A DNA stretch of 64,000 nucleotides from Actinomucor elegans (lineage: Eukaryota > Mucoromycota > Mucoromycetes > Mucorales > Mucoraceae), in the NCBI GenBank assembly GCA_026027325.1, contig JAMSLZ010000005.1:310001-374000 (forward strand), in the 5' to 3' direction. The translations under genes were made by a program, and so were the position numbers. Positions 37,312 through 49,804 of this stretch are shown here, in pieces. The number at the start of each line of letters is the position of its first letter. The stretch's first letter is position 1. The notes below the pieces were generated by a model that worked only from the letters and a program-made list of their open reading frames with translations, had not been told where the DNA came from and did not search any database.

Positions 37312-38815
37312 ATGCTGTCCATTACTACCAATAAACGGCTATTGCTTCCAGTTATACTAGTGTTTGCGTTCGCGTCACTCTATTGTGTATATCAGTTAAC
37401 GAGCCGCCCTTATGACCATGTTCCAGCTCAAGTCGGTCAAAAAAAATCATACGTTATCGAGAATACAGCGATAGTAGATCAAATGCAATTAACCAAAGCA
37501 GAATGGGAATCCTGTCTGGATCCCGGCCAAACTCCTTCAGTATACCTTTCTATTGTTATTGTGACAAGAGTAGACGATTATGCTGGGTATAAAAAAAAGC
37601 TTCAGTGATACTGCGAGTAGTACTAACAAATGTATGATAATAATAGAGGACAGCATCATCGACTTCAAAACTTTATTGACTCTGCATATATTCTGGCCGA
37701 GAAAACACGAGAAAATATTGAATTATTGATAGTTGAATGGAATCCACCGAGTGACCGAAGAAGAGTGATTGATGCCTTTGTAAGAAACATGTCATATGAT
37801 TTCATCATATATAATTGAGCTAACCAGTAGAATAGAGGTTTAGACGTTCCCAGTACCTGAAATATAGAATTATTACTATACCCAATTCGCTGCACCAAAT
37901 TATCCAGAATCGTGGTAAATCACCTTTACATGAATTTGAAGGTAAAAATGTAGGCATTCGATTTGCTCGTGGTGAATTTGTAGTGTGTACGAATCAAGGT
38001 GAGCTTTTTTTTTTTTTTTTGAAGTTTATGCAAATCAGGTACTATGATAAAACTCATCGGAAACTATAGATGACATCTGGTCGCATAATTTCCATAACGC
38101 TATCATGTCCAAAGTATTTGAAAAAGGTGTGATCTATGTTCAACATCAAGACCATCATAATATGTATGTGTTTTTATTTTTTTGTTACATTGTATACTGA
38201 ACCAAATATGTATAGCCATGATAATCTACCACCTTCTATTGTCAATCTTGATGCATTCCCTAGTGATGATCTTATCTATAATAGTTGCGCCTTAGGAGAG
38301 CAGGAATGGGGCCATTATCAATTACCTCCTCCTATCACAGTGACTAGTAGGAATAATCATGAAATTCAAAATAGATCGACTACCATGAACATCCTTGAAG
38401 TTGCAGATCAAGCTGGTGACTTTACTATGGCGCATAGGGATACTTGGAAAATCCCAAGAGGATATAGAGAAGCAGGAGGAGTTGCATGGTAAGTGTGTAT
38501 ACTCCTTTGTTTGATCGTAGTGATTGATTTTTTTTATGGGATAGGATGGATATCGAGTTTATATGTACTGCTGCCTGGACAAAAGAGATACCTATCGTTT
38601 ATGTCAAGCCTGGATTTACGTGTCATCAAGAGCATGATAATATTTGGGAAAGCAACAAGGAAGCTTTGAATGATAATCGGGATATTGATATGAGCAAGAT
38701 TGAAAGAAAAGAACGAGTTTATATGAATAGAGATGGCGAATGGGGCTTACAAAACTACCGCATCTTTGAAGAAGGACTTGGTTGTATGGAGTTCCAAGGC
38801 GGTTTAGCCTGGTGA
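37312..38815 (+). CDS. Type II membrane glycosyltransferase-like protein, truncated at a splice-junction stop
   Basis: Likely Golgi type II enzyme with a GT-A-like glycosyltransferase domain. Exons 37312-37586, 37647-37779, 37836-37998, 38070-38163, 38216-38488 and 38545-38815 give 402 residues. A short cytosolic start is followed by one membrane segment (LLLPVILVFAFASLYCVYQL). The domain starts YLSIVIVTRVDDYAGG and includes IELLIVEWNPP, GIRFARGEFVVCTNQDDIWS (QDD as the likely metal/nucleotide-sugar DXD-type motif) and YREAGGVAWMDIEFICTAAW. The donor sugar and acceptor are unknown. If the last intron (GTGAGC donor at 38812) is removed, codon TG|A forms a stop, although two more exons continue in frame beyond it. 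Without that splice the same TGA position (38813-38815) ends the frame. Either way the protein ends ..GGLAW or ..GGLA. Confidence 0.72.
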
Positions 38816-38891
38816 GCTGTATTATATAAAATAAAAGTTTGTTTATCTTGTTACATTTACATGCATATTCTTTGTGTATCAACAAGCATAG

Positions 38892-39065
38892 ATGGGTCAA
38901 GCCGCTTTATTTACGTAGATATGCAGGCGTTTACAGTCTGGATCAAGTAATATGTATATAAACTCTATTTGGTATGCATGCTCAATGATATTGCTTTATT
39001 TCAATGACTCACTTTGCTAGACGGCTATGCGGCCACTGCCGAATGGGCGTGTGAAGTGTCACTGA
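38892..39065 (+). other. Downstream in-frame exons of the glycosyltransferase-like gene (beyond a stop)
   Basis: Segments 38892-38946 and 39021-39065, joined by a GTAATA donor and TTTGCTAG acceptor, encode WVKPLYLRRYAGVYSLDQ followed by TAMRPLPNGRVKCH and a stop. Joined to the upstream exon ending at 38811 they keep the frame exactly, but the junction codon is TGA. They look like the original C-terminus of the enzyme. Confidence 0.5.
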
Positions 39066-40406
39066 GGCATACAAAAAAGTCTTTTGGAATAGAAAGATTG
39101 AGGCTTTCCCACATTAGGTTAAGGAAAGAAGCCGAATATTCGCGCGTGAGCAGTTTGCCGGGTGTGGGGAAAACTAGACTTGTAATACTCTTTTTTTCTT
39201 TTTTTCTTTTTTTTTTTCGACAATGAGAAACTATCTTATCGCTTTGAAGAATGTGGGGTAATATGGGACTAAAAAAGATAGAGTTTCAATGTCACACAAT
39301 TGGATTTTCTTCCCCGCTCTTTGTGTCCCACTACTCAACGGTCTCATTCATCCACTCAGTCTTTCTCTCGGATAAATTCTAAAATGTCAAGAGACAGTAT
39401 AAGAAAAAAAAATTAATAGAATTCAAGGAAGAATTCATTTAATTCGGGTTAGTTTTGTTTGCCACTTAAAAGATGTCATTTAGAGGGAAAAAAAGGCTTT
39501 CATCTTATTCCATGGAAAAAACTGACGAATGAGGGTGTATTACGACTGATTATATAATATACAGAACATCTGATATTAGATCAATGTGACACCTCAATCC
39601 CAAACTGTACATCCCACGGAGCCCAACAAAATGTTGTATTGTACATGTTTCAATTGCCTGATGAGAAAAAAAAAGCCAGTCTCTATGTCGAAGCCTATCT
39701 TTTTTTTTTATCACCCCACTATCCAAAAAAAATGAAAAGAAACCACGGGATTCGTTCATGACATTGTGGGGAAAATTTTGTGGGTGCTTTGACGCGGACT
39801 GTTTGTGTTATACCGGGGGAGGATCTTCTCAAGTATCACTAAAGAGTTACACCAGATTTTTTGTTCGAATTCTTTTGCACATTTTCCAATTTTTTAGTCC
39901 TTTTTAGCCAGACAAGGGAATCTACCCGCGGTTAGAAAAAGCTGTTTGACACTTTTATCTAACGAAAAAAAAAAAAAAAACTTCAGTTACCAGATCTATA
40001 GTGAGATTTCAATGAATTTATCTATGAATTGAAAGGATGAAAAAGTACAACCGTCGTGTGTTTTTCCCATAACCTATAATTGAATTTATTCATCTTGGTT
40101 CACACGCGAGTTAAGTGGTTGCTCCAAATGAAAAAAAAGACCATTCAGATACTTGCCGTATTGGTCGGGAGAAGAACCCGATATAGAAGTGCCTCCGTCC
40201 AGATCTCTACTATAGAGATTATAACAGCCTGTATATGCTTATTTGCTAGGTATGAATGATATACATTATACGATAACTCCTTCAAAACAATAAAAAAAAT
40301 AAAGTCCCTTTGGCTATATACAGTAATGGCATTTTTGCCCTCCTAGCTCATCCTATTTTGTACATACACAGGGTACAAATCTGGCTCTGTGCATCAATTT
40401 TAGCAG
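39066..40406. other. Gene-free interval
   Basis: About 1.3 kb with many short A and T runs and no supported gene. Open stretches on either strand are short and read through homopolymers. Confidence 0.55.
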
Positions 40407-40414
40407 TATATAAA
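40407..40414 (+). promoter_or_regulatory. TATA box of the acetate-transporter-family gene
   Basis: TATATAAA, 74 bases before the start codon at 40489, followed by a CT-rich leader. It is the clearest core promoter element in the window and suggests strong or regulated expression. Confidence 0.7.
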
Positions 40415-40488
40415 CCCCACTCTGTTCCATGATTCATCTCCCCCACAATTCACTTTTCTTCTTTTCTTACTTCAAAAAAATAAATAAC

Positions 40489-41201
40489 ATGTCCGCAGAT
40501 CATCAAGACGTTGAATCCAAGTACCAAGTTACTCACTCTCACTCTCCTCCTGTAGTAGCAGCACCTACTATTGCCAACCCAGGCCCTTTGGGTCTTTGTG
40601 GTTTTGCCTTGACTACCTTTGTGTTATCTCTTCACAACGCTGGCGCTGGTGTATCTTCTACCGGCCCTCACGGCGTAGTCACTGGTCTTGCCTTCTTCTA
40701 TGGTGGTCTTGTTCAGGTAAAATACGGCTCATTTAATCATATATGTATACTCATATTTTATCGATATAGCTTCTGGCTGGTATGTGGGAGTTCAAGACAG
40801 GAAACACCTTTGGTGCTACTGCCTTCTCATCCTATGGTGGTTTCTGGTTGTCTTTCGGTTTGATCTTTATTCCTGGTGCTGATGTTATCACTAGCTACAA
40901 AGGTGACATGGCTCTCTTCAATAAATCCTTGGGCTATTATTTGCTTGGCTGGACTATCTTTACTGGTATCATGTTGATTGCCTCTCATCGCTCCAATGTT
41001 GGTCTTATCACCCTCTTCTTCTTCTTGTTCATCACTTTTATCATGTTGACTGCTGGTAAACTCAATGATTCCGTCCCTTGTAATGTAGCTGGTGGTGCTT
41101 TGGGCGTAGTCACTGCTTTCATTGCCTGGTACAATGCTTTAGCAGGTTTATTGACCAAGGAATCTTCCTACTTTACTTTGCCTCTCGGCCGCATCAACTA
41201 A
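40489..41201 (+). CDS. GPR1/FUN34/YaaH (Ato/SatP) family acetate/ammonia transporter
   Basis: Plasma-membrane protein of the acetate uptake transporter family. Exons 40489-40716 and 40770-41201 give 219 residues, the usual length. The family signature NPGPLGLCGFALTTFVLSLH (an NPAPLGL-type motif) lies after a short cytosolic N-terminus. Six membrane segments can be read, including GVVTGLAFFYGGLVQLLAGM, FGATAFSSYGGFWLSFGLIF and LITLFFFLFITFIMLTAG. The conserved FAT-like region reads NTFGATAF. In yeast and filamentous fungi such proteins import acetate or export ammonium; the substrate here is not fixed by sequence. A TATA box lies upstream. The intron falls inside the third segment region. Confidence 0.95.
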
Positions 41202-42197
41202 TTTTTTTTTCTCTTATTTATTACTACCTAACTAATACCTCTTTTTTTTTTTTTCCTTTTTTCCATCTATTATAATAATAATAATTAAAGGGACTATGAC
41301 CCAAATCTATACAGTATCCCTCTATTCAACTAAATAAACTTTTTTACCTTATCAAAAAAAAAAAAAAACTTTACTTTGCATATATAATATCCGAGTGTCT
41401 TAGGTCTCAACAAAAAAAAAACGCCATGGTTCCCTCCTATAGCCAAATATAAACAATGGGTAATTTTCACATACACAGATATGACATTTGTAGTTTAGTA
41501 AAAAATAATACCATTGTGCATTCCTTTGGACAAGCTTAAACAGATGGAGCTCCTATTGTTATTTGAATGACCTTATTTTTTTTATAGGAGCCCATGCTGC
41601 TAATATTACAATGCATCTCTTTTTTTTTTTGAATTGACTTATGTGCATCAAAGCAAATCAAACTTGCCCGTCGTTTGCCGTGCTCATTGTGTTACTATGC
41701 AATAGAGTTTTTGGGATCGTACTAGCGCAAAACTAAACTTTACAAGGTAATTTTAGCTTGGGTTAAAATACAATACATGAATTATTGTTGATATGTCTTG
41801 TTGGATCGGCTAAAGTAAAAAAGGGAAACCTTCTTTTTTTTTTTTTTTTTTTTTTTTTTTTCCTAATCACAATATATCGTGTGTCTTGTGTAATACAATC
41901 TGGTGCTTCTTGTTTGTTTAAATGAATGTTACATTAAATGAAAAAGGAGTCCACTATAAAAAAATCTCCTTTGATTTTCATAGAGACAACGCCCCAAATA
42001 GGAGCACCTATTACTACCATTCTAATCGTCTTCTCCATCAAGGAGCATAAGGCTACTGGAACATTCTGCAAGTAAGGTACCTGGCTTGCAGCTAAGCCAC
42101 AGGATTGGTTTTTCTTTTTTTTTTTTCTTAATAGATGAGGACTTTTGTCCCAAAATACTCGCAAACAATGCGCCTGCGCTTTTATTAGTAACAAAAC
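41202..42197. other. Gene-free interval
   Basis: About 1 kb between two plus-strand genes, rich in T and A runs (including about 28 T residues at 41834-41861). It should hold the transporter gene's terminator and the RPP1 promoter. No gene or RNA was recognised. Confidence 0.55.
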
Positions 42198-43217
42198 ATG
42201 TATTGCGATCTCAATATACCTTGTTCCGCTCATCCCGATCGTAGTGCTATAGATAAACTAAAACTTATATTATCACGTTTAACTCAAGGTAACGTGCGCG
42301 TGGGTTGAAAGGAAAAAAAAAAGTTTTGTCTTTGGGGAGGCTGAACCAATTTGTATATTAGTGAGCGAATGTGCAGTTGCCTTAAACTATACATTGGAAG
42401 GATCTAATGAACACAATGTGAGAATTACCCTTTTTTTTTATTTTACTTTTTACTTGAATGAGAAATATCCATATTGATAATATTATTTAGATACCCAAAC
42501 CAATTGATAAGCATATCTTTGATCCAGCCCTACTCAATTCAAAGTATCCCTTGAAAATCTATACACGTCTTACAATCGATACGGATCAAGCCCTAGACCA
42601 AGTATGTCTATCCATACATACATATGTAATTTACATACTTATCGATGTTTAGTATCCATTCATTACATTGAAAAAAATCTTTGATCTAATCGCACTAAGA
42701 ACAAGCAACTTGGAAGTGTTTCGCACTGCGTGTCAATCCTCTGACATTGACATTATATCACTTCATTGCGATGAACGTTTGGCGTTTGAATTGAGTCCGG
42801 ACGATATCAAGAATGCCATAGCTAAAAATGTATATTTTGAACTATGTTATGCGCCTGCTATAAGAGGTAAATGGCAATCTACAAGTTGTTTGCTAAAGGC
42901 TAACTTAATTTCAAAAGATAACCAAGCAAGAACGTATACAATGCAGTTGGCTAAACAGCTGTTTCAATATACCAAAGGCCAACATATGATTATCTCCAGT
43001 GAAGCTGAAATTGTATCTGAAATTCGAAATCCGGCGGATATATTTTACTTGTAAGTTTCATATGGCGTTCTTTTTTTTTTAAAAAAAAAGAAAGAAAAAA
43101 GTGTATAGAACTAATTCGATAATGAATAGTGCTAAATCCATAGGATTACCTAACGATAAAGCCAAGTTTACAATAGAAAAGCACTGTGAACAATTATTAA
43201 CTAGATGTAATAAATAA
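42198..43217 (+). CDS. RPP1: RNase P/MRP protein subunit Rpp30 (Rpp1)
   Basis: Protein subunit of nuclear RNase P and RNase MRP, involved in tRNA 5' processing and rRNA cleavage. Exons 42198-42288, 42362-42417, 42491-42601, 42653-43050 and 43130-43217 give 247 residues. The start MYCDLNIPCS matches the family start (a short Met-X-X-Asp-Leu-Asn motif). Diagnostic blocks are ECAVALNYTLEG, LKIYTRLTID, IDIISLHCDERLAFEL, VYFELCYAPAIRG and GQHMIISSEAEIVSEIRNPA. The TIM-barrel order is complete. The C-terminus is shorter than that of animal Rpp30. The second exon is found only if a TTAG acceptor at 42361 is used; this restores the frame. Confidence 0.94.
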
Positions 43218-43343
43218 GTTTTCTGACGTAAATGACGTACACTCAACGATAGCGGCGGCTGAATCACTACCTCTTTTTTTTTTTTTTTTACAATGCAACT
43301 CCCATGCTTATTTGTTCTTTCTTTTTTCTTTTTCAAAAAAAAA

Positions 43344-43928
43344 ATGAGTTATCACTACAAGAGTTATTCACAAACTACCACCTCAACGACGCGTCGTTCT
43401 GGTGGACAATCGCATACCACCAGCACAACACATACCACCACCTCTTCTTCGGATACCGGTACCCAATCATCCGTCATCATCCGCGAAGTCTCTGAAAATG
43501 AACTCTCGGGACTCTCGATTGAGACCACACAAAACTATGAGATTACGGACAACGATAAACTGACACAATACGACTTTTTATCGCTCATGGATTCAGAAGA
43601 TGAAGCCGAAACGACAGAAACCGAGTCGGAATCGGACGTTGAATATCATTGGTTTCCTTCGCTTTTGAGACATTCAGTTATTCAGTTCTTGGATGATAAA
43701 GAACAAGAAAATTACATGTTGGATGACGTGGAGGACACACAAGCACAAATTGAAGAAAATGAAGATGAGGATGAACAAGAGCAAGAACAAGAAGACGAAG
43801 AAGAAGATATGGAAGAGGACGAGAGTGGTAAACGACAGTATCGACGTCGTTCTTGGGCCAACAAAAAACATAAAAGACCTAAAAAGTCAGAACAAGTGCC
43901 TGTAGAAGTAGTGCGTATCTATCTTTAA
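43344..43928 (+). CDS. Unrecognised acidic low-complexity protein
   Basis: Single-exon gene of 194 residues; I do not recognise a family. The N-terminal 60 residues are Ser/Thr-rich (TTTSTTRRSGG), the middle is acidic with one hydrophobic patch (YHWFPSLLRHSVIQFLDD), then a Glu/Asp/Gln stretch, and the tail is basic (KRQYRRRSWANKKHKRPKKS), a possible nuclear signal. The ATG follows an A-rich leader (AAAAAAAAAATG), a good fungal context. Codon use looks like neighbouring genes. Gene status is supported by length and composition only. It starts 126 bases after the RPP1 stop. Confidence 0.6.
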   Translation: MSYHYKSYSQTTTSTTRRSGGQSHTTSTTHTTTSSSDTGTQSSVIIREVSENELSGLSIETTQNYEITDNDKLTQYDFLSLMDSEDEAETTETESESDVEYHWFPSLLRHSVIQFLDDKEQENYMLDDVEDTQAQIEENEDEDEQEQEQEDEEEDMEEDESGKRQYRRRSWANKKHKRPKKSEQVPVEVVRIYL

Positions 43929-46534
43929 ATCGTAATTAAGCTGTTTCATCTATCATTATTATTATTATTTTTCCGTAAATAAAACATGCATACATGTAAC
44001 TATGTCATGTAAGAAACCAAAGGATGATTATTCTGTAATTCGATAATATTCTAAAACGTATTTACTATATGTAAATAATAATAACACCTGATGACTTTTT
44101 ATTTTATTTGCTTGCATTAAGCTAGGAAACAGAAGATTGGACAGAAGATTCGGGGCATTGTATATCTAGATGAGGATTTGTTTTTTTTTTGGAATGAAGG
44201 CTTGGCTGCCGAATTCTGCACTATAACAAAGGGTTCCAATAGATATAGATGCTAATTCTGAATAGAGACAACTGATCATATATGATACTAAATCGGGACT
44301 GGAAAAGAGATCGATCCTTAGAGTTAAACATATGTATTTTGCTGCCGTTCACTGTTATATATATAATGTACTCTTTGGGATACAGCTGCATAAAGATTTT
44401 TTTTTTTGCAAATACAATAACTTATTTTGAGCATGAACCACTGGTCAAATGTAGCATTGGGCTGAGATCGGTCAAGGGATCTATAGATTATGTGAAATAT
44501 ATGTTTCAATTATAAAATAGTTTTAAAATATACTGCGGCTCATTTCAAACATGTAATATTAATCAAATACAACATTAAACCAGAATTACTTAGAAAATGT
44601 CGAAAAAGCACGATATCACCCTAGATATAAACCCTTTTAAATATCACACATATTTCATTTCTAATCTTATAATGTTAATACCATGTTGATTATATTCGAG
44701 CGTATAATCTTTTTTTATCAAATGCTCGAATGGGTTACACGGCTCAATGCATCATTCAGCTCTACACAGACTTGATCAAAGTAGTTTCTTTTTGTGCATT
44801 AATAAACATTTGTTATTGAAGTAGATACCAAAAAACCAATGCTTCTGAAATCATTTGTTGAACGTCTCTCATCCGTCAATGAAATCTAATAGGGAATTAT
44901 ACCATTGCATTTTTGATAGTATAATATAAATCTAGTTGCGTCTTAATACTGTTCAAAGTATATATTGCTTTTGTGTTTGTTGTATTTAAGCTAATTGGGG
45001 CCGAGTTGGCCAATCTAAGTAGGGACCAACAACTAGATGGTGGTGTGGGTCCGACTATCACATGGACAATGAAGCGTAACTGCGCTTTTTACGGGGTCCA
45101 TGATGCTTTTTCGCTGTTGATTATGACTTATCAAAGAAGCATATGGTAGTATAGAATTCGCAGTGAATTAGTGATCAATATAATATATGTATATGAATTC
45201 AGTCAAACAAGCGTCTTAAGAGACGCGATCTGTCCATTCCAAGTTAGTATTAACTTTCAAATGCGATTGCTTGACAGAGATCAATCGAGAGTGAGAGTTA
45301 TATGGAATACAAAATGAATTCTACTACAAAAAAAGGGATTACAACCATCCGATCACGCTGAACGCGCGGTTTGTTTATTAATAGCTTGAGATCTATTAAA
45401 TGTTGTATTGTTATTGAATGCCAGATTAAACGAGTTGAGTTCTTAGTATGTATAGTGCTTGTATCTTGACATCGCATAATATCGTCTAGCTACACACTCA
45501 CTTTAAAGAGTGTATGCTAATTACCTCGCAAAACCGCCACTCTTTGCTTTTTTAACATTTAAATTCAATAGAATTCAACCTTTTATCACCTTTTTACTAA
45601 ACTTTTATTTATCTCTATCAATTTTCTTGATAAACTTTCTTTTGCTGTCTTTTTATATCAAATTACTGAACTACACCTTTTTATGCCTCAAATTGAATTC
45701 TTAGACAATTTTTTGTTTATGTCTACAAGTATTATATTTCATCAATATAATAGACAGCATTATACAAACTTGATTTAGTAGTTGGAATCTTTTCACAATC
45801 AGATTTTGCAGTCCAAATTTTCAAGGATTCCCTTTTTTTTTTTGTGAAGGACTATGAAAGCATTTTCAAAGCAATATCTCCATATTGTAGATCTATTATA
45901 TCACCGGGTATTCTGAACACATTTTTGATGAGCTTTTTATGATACGTATAAAAAAAACTCGGATTATTAATAGATGTATTATAAAAAAAAAAATTCGAAA
46001 AACTGTCTTTCATCAATCCTAACTCAATTGGTTATCTTAAATCTCCAAAGACCATTATACTATTAGCTTCATTATTTTATACTACCCAAACTTTGTTAAT
46101 GTACCTTGTCGATTGTCGACAATTATTTCTTTTGAAAAATGAGATCAAATTTCAAAGCATAATTTTCAAAAAAAGCTTAGATTTTAAAACTTGTTAAATT
46201 TCCGCCAGCCAATAAAAAAAAGCCTCATAGCAATGAGAGTGGTAATGTAGCTTCTTATCGCTTTTTGTCTGCGTTAAAAGTAGTTTGAAGATATAATTCC
46301 CATGTCAACTTTGTTTTGCATAGCCCAAAATATACACTGAAGCCGTATAAAAGATAATACAAATCAAGTTGCCTCAATAATTGAAGGTTCCCCTTTATAT
46401 TTTTTTTCGAAGCTGGGTTTTAAACACTTGTTTCTGCATACATAATATAAGCCACCCGAGTCCTGTCGCTTTGGTAATTGAATTTATATTTTTCTCGAGA
46501 TCTCGGGAAACCTCTTTCTTTAATACAATCAACC
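43929..46534. other. Gene-poor interval with dispersed repeats
   Basis: About 2.6 kb of AT-rich DNA. The part 44240-44720 contains degenerate units of the dispersed repeat. On the minus strand near 46050 a short stretch reads MVFGDLR then a stop and PIELG, vaguely like a PIF1-type helicase, too short to call. The last 60 bases form the DBP10 leader. Confidence 0.5.
44410..44640. repeat. Dispersed AT-rich repeat family, copy 3 (degenerate)
   Basis: The core GGGCTGAGATCGGTCAAGGG near 44459 and a second unit near 44535 (GCGGCTCATTTCAAACATGT) match units of the copies at 35105 and 35070. Confidence 0.55.
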
Positions 46535-49500
46535 ATGGTAGCCAAGAAGCCTTTGGTGAAAAGCGCTAAAAAGCCTTTGGCTAAGAAGTCCTTGACTAAA
46601 AACACAAAGAATGTCGCCTCTATCAAAAAGAGCGCGGGAAAGTTCTCTAAATCGCAACAAGAAGAAGAACCCAAGAAAGAACTTTCGAAATCAAAATTAA
46701 AGAAGCAAGAGTTCCAACGCAAAAAGTACAACAAGGATAAAAAAAAGAAGAACAAAGACGAGGACGATGATTCCGATTTTGAAATTGTACCCTCTTCTGC
46801 TAAAGACAGCGACGCATCGGACAGCGATGAGGGCGATGATTCCGATCTTGAATTGGACATGTTTGGCCAGTTCAAAGCCAAAAAACCTGCAGCTGTTGCA
46901 GTTGCTGCTACTGCTGCTGCTGTCAAAAAGCAAAAGCCTATCACCATGAATGATAGCGACGATGATGAACAAGACGAGAAGTTTATCGCGTCCGAGAACT
47001 TGGCAGCTAACCGTAAAAACAAGAAATCTGGTGGTTTCCAGTCAATGGGTAAAGTTCTAAAATATGCATACGGCTATTACTACTATTGCGATAACTAATC
47101 TTTTTTTTTTTTTTGCTACTATGATAGGTTTAAGTAATCCTATCTTCAAGGCTATTATTCACAAAGGTTTCAAAGTACCTACACCTGTTCAGCGTAAATG
47201 TATTCCTCTTATTTTACAAGGTGATGATGTAGTGGGTATGGCACGTACCGGTTCCGGTAAAACTGCCGCTTTCTTGATTCCCATGTTGGAAAAACTCAAG
47301 ACTCACTCTGCCAAAACTGGTGCTCGTGGTCTTGTGTTATCGCCTTCTCGTGAATTAGCCCTTCAGACACAAAAAGTATGCAAAGAGTTGATGAAATACA
47401 CGGATCTTCGCAGTGGTTGTATTGTTGGTGGTGATAGTTTGGATGAACAATTTGAAATGATTGCATCGAATCCTGATATCTTGATTGCCACACCTGGTCG
47501 TCTTTTGCATTTATCAGTAGAAATGAACTTGGATTTACGTACGATTGAATATGTCGTGTTTGATGAAGCAGATCGTTTGTTTGAAATGGGTTTTGCAGTA
47601 CAATTGCACGAAATTTTGTCTCGTTTGCCTCCCAGTCGTCAAACCTTGTTGTTTTCTGCTACATTGCCCAAGATGTTGGTTGATTTTGCCAAGGCCGGTT
47701 TACAGGAACCTACTTTAATTCGTTTGGATGTGGATACAAAGATTTCTCGTGATTTAGAGATGGCTTTCTTTTCTGTCAAAGATAATGAAAAAGAAGGCGC
47801 CCTCTTGTACCTCTTGAAGAACGTTATCAAGTTGCCCAAAAAGACCCAAAATGAAGACCAATCCGACTTTAAAAAATACAAAAAGAAGAAGAAGGCTGAT
47901 CAAAAGGAGCAGTCTGGTACAGAAGCAGATCACCAAACTATCTTGTTTGCGGCAACCAAGCATCATGTTGAATATCTGGCTACACTCCTGGAGATTGCTG
48001 GATATCAAGTCTCTTATGTCTATGGTTCCTTGGATCAAACGGCACGTAACATTCAAATCAATCGATTCAGAAACGGTGTTACTAACATTATGGTGGTTAC
48101 TGATGTGGCCGCTCGTGGTATTGATATTCCTATTCTTGAGAATGTCATTAATTATGATTTCGCTGGTTCTTCCAAGGTCTTTGTGCATCGTGTAGGTCGT
48201 GCTGCCCGTGCTGGTCGTCGTGGTTGGGCGTATTCTCTTGTTACGAATGAAGAGCTTCCTTACTTGATTGATTTACAATTGTTCTTGACTCGTCCTCTTT
48301 TATTGGGTGGTGAAAAGGAGGAGTATGATTATACTTCAGAGTTGGTTTTAGGTGCTATGCCCAAAGACTCATTGATTGACGATAATGCCTGGGCACTCGA
48401 CAAAATCTCCAAAGACGCTAGTTTAGAAGGAACCTACAAGACAGCCATGAATGCTTACAAGTTGTATAACCGTACTAAGCCTCGTGCTGCTGCTGAGAGT
48501 TATGGTCGTGCTAAAGAAGTATTAAAGAAGAAGGCATATAACAACTTGCATCCTTTGTTACTGAACGAAGAAAACCAAAGTGCAACTGAGATTGAACGTG
48601 CTAATCTGATTGACGCTATCAGTGGGTTTAGACCTGCAGAAACTATCTTTGAGTTTGGCGTTCGTGGTAGCCGTAAATTGACACCGGCTACTGTCATGAT
48701 GCGCAGTCGTCGTCAAGTGGTGGATAAAATCATTACTGCTCATAAATCCAAGAAGCAAGCCGAGTCTGCAGTGTTGGATAAACCACTGGTTGTGCGTGAT
48801 GAAAAGAAGGTGGTTGAAAGCTTGGGTGGAGCAGTCGAAGAAGAAGAATTAGCTCAAGCGTTTAATATACCAGAATTAAAAGAAGGTAAATTATGAAAAG
48901 ATGGTTATTTCATGGCCCATACTTATATTACTATTGCTAGATAAAAAGCAACCAAAAAGCTACCGTGATGAAGAGTTTTATATATCTTATACTCAAAAGG
49001 ATGCTAATACAGAACGTGGTTACTCTATGAACAATGAAGGTAGCTTTATGGAGCAAGCCAGCAAAGCCCAACTGGATCTGACAGGTGATGATAATGAGGC
49101 GATCAAAAAGAGTCAAAACATGCTTCGTTGGGACTCGAAAAAGAGAAAGTTCATTCGTGGTACTGGTATTGGTTCTGATAACAAGAAATTGATCCGTACT
49201 GAAAGTGGTGCCTTGATCTCTGCTTCTTACAAGAGTGGTCGCTTTGATGAATGGGCAAAGAAAAAACATATCAACTTGCCTCGTGCTGGTGAACTTGAAT
49301 TGGCAGGTGCAAGTAATATGGGTCAAAAGAGATTCCGTCACAACAAGGCTGACGAGGCTAAGCGCTTGGATCCTCTCGCTTTTGATTATGAAAAGAAGAT
49401 GAAGAAGAGAAAGCTCAACGAGTCTGAAACTGATGGTAAACGCGTAGGCGACCGTTCTAACACCAAGAGTGAATTGAAGAACGCTAGTCAAATCCGTAAA

Positions 49501-49632
49501 GACCGTATCGCCTTGGAAAAGAGAAGAGAGAAATCAAATAGACCTTCTTCTCGCGGTAGAGGCGGCAGTAGAGGCGGCGGAAGAGGTGGAAGAGGTGGAG
49601 GACGTGGCGGCGGACGAGGCCGTGGTCGTTAA
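46535..49632 (+). CDS. DBP10: DEAD-box ATP-dependent RNA helicase Dbp10/DDX54
   Basis: Nucleolar helicase for large-subunit ribosome assembly. Exons 46535-47048, 47128-48885 and 48941-49632 give 987 residues. A Lys/Ala-rich and acidic N-terminus is followed by the Q motif ([20 protein letters not shown]), motif I ARTGSGKT, motif II DEAD in [15 protein letters not shown], motif [11 protein letters not shown], and helicase C motifs [17 protein letters not shown] and [13 protein letters not shown]. After it comes the Dbp10 C-terminal domain ([17 protein letters not shown]). The protein ends in an RGG-rich tail ([16 protein letters not shown]). All catalytic motifs are present. The first intron ends after a T14 run, and the second intron lies between IPELKE and DKKQPKSY. 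Confidence 0.95.
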
Positions 49633-49804
49633 GAATAGACTATTATATAATAAAAGCACAATAATAAACTCCCCAACAATATGTAGCTCGTGTCGTATTA
49701 CACGTGATGTATTCAATTACCGAAGCGCCTTGTATGAAAAGTATATGATGAAACTTGTTCTTTTTTTCCTTACCTTTCTTCTTTAGTTAAAATAATAATA
49801 AAAT

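Noticed and set aside
45950..46150. PIF1/Helitron-like helicase fragment on the minus strand
   Set aside because: Only a few residues (MVFGDLR) resemble the motif, stops interrupt it and no Helitron ends were found.
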